From the NCBI GenBank assembly GCA_035578155.1, contig JAPWDM010000008.1, positions 28,752,280 to 28,816,279 on the forward strand: DNA of 64,000 bases, in the 5' to 3' direction. The first letter of the stretch is position 1. Each line of letters begins with the position of its first letter. Below are positions 57,150 to 64,000 of the stretch, piece after piece. Both the position numbers and the translations under genes were made by a program. This DNA comes from Brachynemurus nebulosus (Eukaryota > Arthropoda > Insecta > Neuroptera > Myrmeleontidae). The notes beneath the pieces were generated by a model, which was given only the letters and a program-made list of their open reading frames with translations, ran no database searches and was not told the origin of the DNA.

Positions 57150-59134
57150 CTAGTGTCACTGATGAGAAGATATCACTTTGGGTCATCAAAATGTAACAAA
57201 TTTCAGATTTATTTTCCAAGCCTTTTCCGAGGGACGCCCCTTATACATATAAATAAAGGAAATAAGCCTAATATTCCGCGGTCGCCTTCCCCTAAATTTT
57301 AATGCCCTGTACCCAAATCCACAAGACTCATACCTAAATTCAGTCTTACTAGGCCAGTAACCAGACCGTTTTGGCTGTCGATTTTAAGAAACAGCCCCGA
57401 TTGTCATGAAATTTTAACAGTAGATAGGGAATAACTAAGAAAAGTTATATAGTGCCGATGTGCGCTTTTACTCGGGGGGGGGGGGGGGCCCTTTCTAGGG
57501 GGTGGAAATTAGCACCTGTAAACTAAATGCAGAAATCGATAGAGGAATGAATTCTAATCAAAAAATGTTCTGTACATGTTTTTTTTATAAATCAATATTT
57601 TCCGAGTTATCTGCCATTGAAATTGTTGATTTTTCATCTAGAAAATGCATGTTTTGAAGCGGTTTTTCACGAATAACTTAAAAACCGTTCGTTTTTAAAA
57701 TAAACTTACTGAACTAAAAATAAAGCTTTTAAAATAACGAATCGATTGGTTTTTTCTTCCTTTCTGTAGATAAAACAATACTCAAGTTATGAGTCGTTAA
57801 AAATGATTGTCTGGTCGCCGAAAACAAAATTCGAACTTTTGGCGTTAAATGATGGGAAAACAGCGTATTTTAGAAGGAAAGCTTATCTGGCATTATTTAT
57901 AGAACTCGAAAAAACCTTCAAAATGAGTTTTGGTAGAAGTTATTTGCGTCAAAAATGACGGAGTTATGGTGAGAAGAATGTCTCATTTTTCTATAGCAAA
58001 AAGTAACAACAAAACCAGTGGCTTCACGACAAGAATTGATAGTCAACGAAATCCAAGTACAGTTACTTTCATTTAAGTACTAACCATACATTCTGGGAGT
58101 TTGAGTGCTTTAGAATGCTTATTTTTGAAAATAGGTTTCATTTACGTCAGCCAAACATTTTGAAATTTCAGAAAAAATTTCCTTTTTTTCCGATAACTAA
58201 AAAACTATGTAATATACAAAAAAATGCATCTGTGTAAAATTACAAGTCTTTAATTGCCCGACATGTTGGTTCTTTTTTGGTTTTTCTACGATAATAATTA
58301 TTTGAGATATCGTCGATATAAGTTCATAGGTAGGTGCAACGCCTACGTTTCTCAAGACATTGAAACTTAAAAATCTTAAAAAATAAGGGTTCAAAACAGT
58401 TGAGCTTTACAGGTCTTTTAGCCTTTGAAATTTCTTACAAATTGAGTATTTGTGCGATTATATATCTTCAAAACTGACAAAGTTATCGTTATAAAACAAA
58501 TTGTATTTTGCCTTTAATTTTTTTGGAGCACGCACACCGCGTCGCTCTCGACGGCCTTGACGCCTTTCTACATCCATCCAAACCACACATATGCATTATG
58601 GATGGTAACACTATGTTCGGATTTTGCGTGATAACAGTCGTGCGTGTTACCAAGTAGAACTACAAACAAAAACAAACATTTCGTCCCTCATTTTACCCCC
58701 TTAGGGAATGAATTTCCAAAAACGCTTGTACCACTAGCTTCTACTCATACATAGAATTCGAATCACCAACTTTCATAGCTCTAACTTCAAAAATGACGAA
58801 TTTCCATGCAATTTTTAAGTTACAGTAAATTCTGGAAGCCGGCTGGTATTGCACAATTGTACTTACTGTACGGTGGAGCTGCGCACACATTAAAACAACT
58901 GAGCAGTTTCACAAATTTAGCACTTTTTCTCGAGCAGATGCGCTACGAGAACTTCATCTAAGCGACCAATAAAAAGAGCGCAGTTAAATTATTATCTATC
59001 GTCCCGACAATTGACGCTCAGCTGAACAAGCACATAAAGAGGATTTATTTACAAACCCAATTATAGTACTAATATTCGCCCGCATGATTGAAAATGGTAT
59101 TCTCTTAACGGTTGCTTAATATCAACGAAAATAA

Positions 59135-59704
59135 CAAATCCACCTGCTTCAGAAGATTTGTTGCGAATGATTTTTTGCAACTGTGTTGAAAAGTTGGGTT
59201 ATTTTACAACGCTACGTGTGGAGCGTGCTGGGGCTCCAACTGCACTGCCCTGTCACACTAATCTCACGTATCTCAGAAATGATAGTTTTGAGAAAACTTG
59301 ATTTGAATAAAATATCGTATTATCTTAATTCGCTCACATATTATTAAATATCTAAGATAATTGATTTTTGTTATGCGTTATTGATTCAATGTTGCAGTAT
59401 TGATTTAATAACGTATAAATATACTATTTGAAAATATAATAAATAAGGAATGTGATACAATCAAAATAAAAATTTAAAAATACAATAGATTAATTATTAT
59501 ATTACTATTAACAAATTAATTAATTTTATTGTCAATATATATACTAGGGATTGAGTAGAATCCTTTAAACGTTGTTACGCGAAATTGTTGTATCTAAAGA
59601 TACATGACATTCGTGTGACACGGCAGTCCACCAATTGTCCATTCATTGTTGATCAGGAGGAGGAGGAAGAGGCCGATAGCGACGATAGCTCTCCCGCCAA
59701 TTAG
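59135..59704 (+). pseudogene. Broken CXC-type tail, second copy
   Basis: P-P-A-S-E-D-L-L-R-M-I-F-C-N-C from about 59138, then in another frame K-V-G-L-F-Y-N-A-T-C-G-A-C-W, then the MITE, then C-P-F-I-V-D-Q-E-E-E-E-E and TAG at 59702-59704. The order matches the tail at 1183-1476. Confidence 0.55.
59244..59627. mobile_element. MITE with GCCGTGTCACAC ends, copy 2 (intact)
   Basis: ACTGCCCTGTCACACTAATC and CATTCGTGTGACACGGCAGT; colinear with copy 1 at 31090-31944. Sits within the CXC remnant. Confidence 0.75.
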
Positions 59705-60314
59705 ATTTATAGATCTGCTTTTGGTATGGGGAATGCATGCAACATTTTTTATTTTTAAATTGCAAAAAAATTATTATTATTGAAACGATGTAATATAAGG
59801 GGTGGTTTTTAGGGGTTGGAATATCACTCTAATTTCAAGATTATATTTTTGATCATTCAACAATATTTCTTCAATGTAAATTTACACAATTTTAATATCG
59901 GTAGCGTTTCCAAAAATGTTTTTTCATTATTCTTGCAAAAGGGGCTGTTTTCACCCCTTAAAAATTTGAAACACCCATCAGGACGATATAACTTTTAAAG
60001 GATAGTGTATAAAAAGCTTATTTGCCAAGTTTCATCAAAATCGGTGCTGTTTCTCAAAATCGAGAGGTTAACAGGTTGCTCTGGTTACTGGCCTATACTG
60101 GTAGGTAATAAAATTATAAAGTAACAGGACTTCGTCTATTCGGTTAACTATTAAAATCCCGATCTCAATGGTGACAATAATCGAACTATACTTTTACTAC
60201 ATCTATGTAATTAGGGTTCCGAAAGAACAACACTTCTTCGGAATCCTAATAATTATGTTGTCAATAATCATTATGTTTGTCCATGAATTTTTTTAAAAAT
60301 GTTTTTTTGCTTAG

Positions 60315-60570
60315 CGAATTTCCGAACGGAAATTGAGCTATTACAACAGGTGTCATGGTGAGACGCGAGCCAAAAATTGTGACAGAAATCTATTCTGAGG
60401 TGCCCAAAAACCGGAAATAATATTTCGGTTAATACACGATAACTCTCAAATGAAACATTCTATTTTTACAAAATTTGGTGAAAATGCTGGAAGCTCCAAA
60501 CCCTTGGGTGACTTCTTTAACCAGATGCGTTCGAAACAGAAAATTCGCTATAGTATGCAGCATGCTACTT
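60315..60570 (+). mobile_element. Family A copy, internally deleted
   Basis: AGCGAATTTCCGAACGG to AAATTCGCTATAGTATGCAG; no TA tract. Confidence 0.65.
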
Positions 60571-60730
60571 TTGTGGCCACGATCCCACGGATGCTTAAGA
60601 TTCCTCGGCTTTCAGCGTCGAATCCTCAAACTGCATCCAAGACCATGAATATAACACTTACAGTCCTCGCTAAGCAATATACTATAAATCAGAAAAATTA
60701 ATATCTAGTTTCTCTAAAAACAAAACTCAT

Positions 60731-61066
60731 AATGGGATATTTGACAATTTTTTAAAAACCATCTTAGTGTGTTTATTACTTATTACTAAACTCATAATAC
60801 ACATTTTACCAAAAAAGTAAACAATTTTTTTCGTAACTACAATATAATACCTACATATTGGAACGAGCTTGTGACGTAAGCTGCTTTTGCTTGATGTTTT
60901 TGATTACGTCATTTTTAACGTAAATTTTGTAATTTTATTTAATTAAAATTTTTATATTTTTGAATGAAATAACCTGTAAAAAAGCAATATTCAGTATCAT
61001 TATGACTCGAATAATTATTTAAAAATCAAAATAGATATTTTTTCAACTACTGTCAAATACCCCATT
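60731..61066. mobile_element. MITE with AATGGGxTATTTGACA ends
   Basis: AATGGGATATTTGACA at the left and TGTCAAATACCCCATT at the right; GTGACGTAA and TTACGTCAT pair inside. Related sequence at 17045. Confidence 0.55.
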
Positions 61067-62640
61067 CTTAAAGTTACCTAATTATATTATACTCGTTATT
61101 TCATTCAGACGAGAATATCATATGTTCACACATTCATACACATACATTCATAGATTAATACTTCTAAAATAATAAACATTTCAAATTCGTACTTTTTCAC
61201 ATTAAATTATAAAATTAGATTGTGATACACATACGAAATTCAAAATTCACACTAATATGCGCAATTAATTTTTTTTTTAAACAATGAATCTCAACCGATG
61301 TCTTTCACATGGAACATTTCATTCATCAAAATGAATTTACATTGAGCAGTGTTTAGATAAAAATGTGCATAAATATGTACCCACGAATACACGCAAACAA
61401 ATTTAGCATGGCATTTTTCTATTGTATACATAACAACTCTGTGTAATATCACCAACTAGTGTGAAATCAAAGTCAAAATGCCACCCTACATTTGTTTATT
61501 ATATCGCGAATTAAGATATTTATAACTTGATAAATCTGTGTCGATCGCATCAGAGACAGCCGCCGGCCTAGTCAGTTTGTATAGTAAATATGCATGAATA
61601 TAATTGACATATCAACAGAAATGTCTCATAATCAATGGTTTCAATTTTTTTATTTATGCAAATTGATTAATTGAACTAAAATTCATAGTACTGGCCAAGA
61701 ACAGACCGTTAATAAAATTATGTGGAAAGATAGTATTAGTTGTTGGATCTAAGTAAACTATGTTTTACATACATCTGTGCGAAATTTTATACTTACACAC
61801 GACTGTGTGTAAAGAACCACAACTTACTTTCACGTTTATTAATATTTATACTGTATATTGCATTAAAATTGATACAAAATTGTTATTTATTGTGAATTTC
61901 ATATTAGTCGTAGATAAAGTATAGTACGTAACGCGGTTGTAAGGTATATTACACGCTCGTGTAATTACTCACACTGGCCGCTGCGCAGCTCTTGCGTAAC
62001 TTATTCACTCGTGTGCGTAATTACGTATTATACTATTTTTTAATTGTTTCAAATATGGTGCATATTTTCTTATAGTTGCTAACAAAATGGTTGAGGCAAC
62101 TCCCAAAAAAGAATCCTTAGACACTTGTCTAAAGAATCGAATTTTTAAGGGTCTGTTAAAATTTCATTTTCATTCGAAATATATTGCTAGTTTATTTTAA
62201 AAACGCTGTTTCGAGAAAAATGTATTCCAAGTTTAAATGCTGATACACTGAAACGCATAATACAGAACCTCCACTACTATCTCTATCGTGTAATCTGCAG
62301 TGTGCAGTTCTGAGCAAGTTAGGCTACTTAGGCCACTCGTTGGGTGACAGTGGATGAGCGTAGATCAATTGTTTTGATCACGTTTTGATTGTTATGGGCA
62401 TTGTTACCACCTCCGCACAAAGCCACATACATGCGTATGTAGTATTATATGTACGTATGCGACACCACGCAACACACCTCAGATCACTCACACACACGAC
62501 AGATCACACAAATACAAACTAAACCCAGTGCACTTATATATTTTCTATCCTTTTTTGGTTACACTGGTTTCAGTAGTATAGAGATAGTAGTGTCGCCTCT
62601 GTACTCTGTGCATTGAAACAATTTTTTATGTAGAGAATGA
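61067..62640. other. Mostly unique intergenic sequence
   Basis: GC-richer patches at 61545-61575 and 61960-62035 (TCGTGTAATTACTCAC ... CGTGTGCGTAATTACG, a loose inverted repeat). No gene is supported. Confidence 0.3.
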
Positions 62641-63051
62641 AAATACCCCTGTCGCAGCATCCTGCATAACATAGCGAATTTCCGTTTATAAAAATTAGTT
62701 TTGCTCGGAAACTAGTTGACATCGAACAATAGTTTAAAGACCTTTTTTATATAATTTTTTCTCCTCTTTTAAATGGTGTAAAAAAATTTTGCAAACATTG
62801 TTGATTAAGTGAAAATTTTGGCAAAAAACTAATTTTTTTCAAGAACAAAAAGCATGTTCCTGGCATCCGACGTGTCTGGCTAACGAACTTATCCAACGGT
62901 TTGGCATTTCCAACATTTTCACCAAATTTCATAAACCTAGGACATTTTGTTCGAGAGTTAAATTCAAATTTCTGCCATAGTCCTGGGCTCAAGTGTCGTG
63001 TCATGACAGTGGCTGTAATAGCTGAATTCCATTCTGAAAGTTCGCTAAAAC
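62641..63051 (-). mobile_element. Family A copy, complete ends, no TA tract
   Basis: AAATACCCCTGTCGCAGCAT to GAATTCCATTCTGAAAGTTCGC; the best copy for deriving the family ends. Confidence 0.75.
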
Positions 63052-63365
63052 GCACGAAAAATTTCTCGCTAGAATTTGCTTTTCTAAATAAGATAAAGAA
63101 TTATGTATTGTAATTTATACATAAGAACATTTTTAAATTATTTAATTTTTCATTTTTATATTATTACAAAAATTACAATACATACATGTAAAGAAGCTGA
63201 ATGAAACAGTAATGTAATCTATATTTATGTAGTATGATGGTAAACAACGTTTGAACAGTCAAACCTTACCACGAATTAATCTCTAATTTCTTAATTTTTA
63301 TTCGCATTGTTAAACATATTTTTATATACCGCGCAAAAAAGCTGTATAAAAATAGATTTAAATGT
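63052..63365. repeat. Partial TTATGCGG-family copy
   Basis: GCTTTTCTAAATAAGATAAAG and TACATAAGAACATTTT match 46055-46110; the left end is missing. Confidence 0.5.
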
Positions 63366-63414
63366 ACAACAATTTTACTTCAAGGCAGCAATTTTAATTG
63401 GATTATCTCTAGAT

Positions 63415-63580
63415 CAGAGCCGGCGAGAGGGGGGGGGGGTCAGATGAGGCAATAGCCCGAGGGCTCGAGTCTAAAAAGGGGGCCTGGATGAAGTGAAAAA
63501 GTATTTTTTTTTAGCTCACCGACGATATTTTTAGAGGAAAATTTTTTCTTGAGGGCCCGTCATTTCTCTAGCCGACCCTG
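63415..63580. mobile_element. 166-bp hAT-type MITE
   Basis: CAGAGCCGGCGAGAGG and CTCTAGCCGACCCTG ends; flanks no longer match clearly. Confidence 0.6.
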
Positions 63581-63778
63581 CTTTGAACTGTAAGATCCAA
63601 ACACCTACACTGGCCATACAAAATACCTTCATTTATTAAAATAAGGGTGGAAATAAATTAATTTTTTTTTATAAATAAATAATAATTAATAAATAAATTT
63701 TTTTTAAATAGTTTTTTCATAAAAATATTTCAAAACAAAAATATTGAATTAGCAAGTAAACTAGCGACTTCAGTTAGT

Positions 63779-64000
63779 AGGGGAGAGCGGGGCTATACCG
63801 TACACTTAAGGGAGAGCTGTTATTGCTTAGCTAATATCTTTTTTTTTAACATCCTTGTTTATCGATTATCAGTTCTAAATAGAACTATAAATCGAGCGAT
63901 GATAGAATATAACGGGAATGGTGATTACCCACTGGTAATCACTCAAAATAAATTATATACTAAATATAATATACTATTCATTAAAAGCTAAATAAATCTA
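63779..64000. mobile_element. Left end of a GGGGAGAGCGGGG-type element, runs off the window
   Basis: TAGGGGAGAGCGGGGCTATA resembles the ends of the elements at 6374 and 8223. The other end is not in the window. Confidence 0.4.

Larger units (their letters stand above)
57352..60093. mobile_element. 2.7-kb element with GGCCAGTAACCAGA ends, TA duplication
   Basis: Left GGCCAGTAACCAGACC, right TCTGGTTACTGGCC, TA on both sides; GAAACAGCxCCGATT is paired further in. It holds a G15 run (57474-57488), a repeat shared with intron 8 (58720-58840), the broken CXC tail and the MITE at 59244. Confidence 0.7.

Noticed and set aside
57057..57302. 81-codon ORF
   Set aside because: Starts inside the hAT MITE at 56927-57149 and continues into unrelated sequence.

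Overview
The window looks like a piece of an insect (at least arthropod) nuclear genome. It is very AT-rich, split by GT-AG introns, and packed with short DNA transposons, foldback elements, Penelope-like remnants and TA/ATT microsatellites. No bacterial features (operons, Shine-Dalgarno sites, CRISPR) are seen. The order of insect cannot be fixed from the sequence.

One real gene is recognisable, on the + strand from 6023 to at least 27031. Thirteen coding exons join with consistent phase and GT-AG borders. The N-terminus carries a degenerate EF-hand pair whose first loop (D-P-E-x-T-G-x-x-A-V) closely follows the vertebrate meiotic dynein adaptor KASH5; a long coiled coil follows. The gene seems to have two alternative endings. 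Exon 8 (Ser/Pro-rich) can read through its own perfect 5' splice site into a hydrophobic tail, a stop at 18939-18941 and an AATAAA signal, giving a 556-residue protein with KASH5-like order (EF-hand, coil, linker, C-terminal membrane anchor). Otherwise splicing continues into exons 9-13, which add more than 660 residues, mostly coiled coil. All of exons 7-9 meet in phase 0, so exon 8 can be skipped and the coil made continuous. Introns are either 68-74 nt or kilobases long; most of the long ones hold identifiable transposons.

1-5860: Penelope-like 3' remnant, a 2.9-kb long-inverted-repeat element with a CXC-type cysteine-rich ORF, and a copy of an abundant interspersed family (here called family A) split by another transposon. 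6023-27031: the gene and its intronic elements. 27.2-34.0 kb: nested insertions, including a TTAA-flanked element holding three other elements, a hAT inside a hAT-like MITE, and a three-level nest at 31-32 kb. 36-47 kb: hAT MITEs with exact 8-bp target duplications, palindromic elements and a second copy of an intron-1 transposon. 47-64 kb: mostly degenerate repeats, more family A copies, a piggyBac-like MITE, and a 2.7-kb element holding a broken second copy of the CXC tail. No second host gene is supported after 31 kb.

Many element borders are checked inside the window by exact 8-bp or TTAA duplications, or by a related copy that preserves the empty site. Family names and the KASH5 relation rest on motif recognition without database searches.
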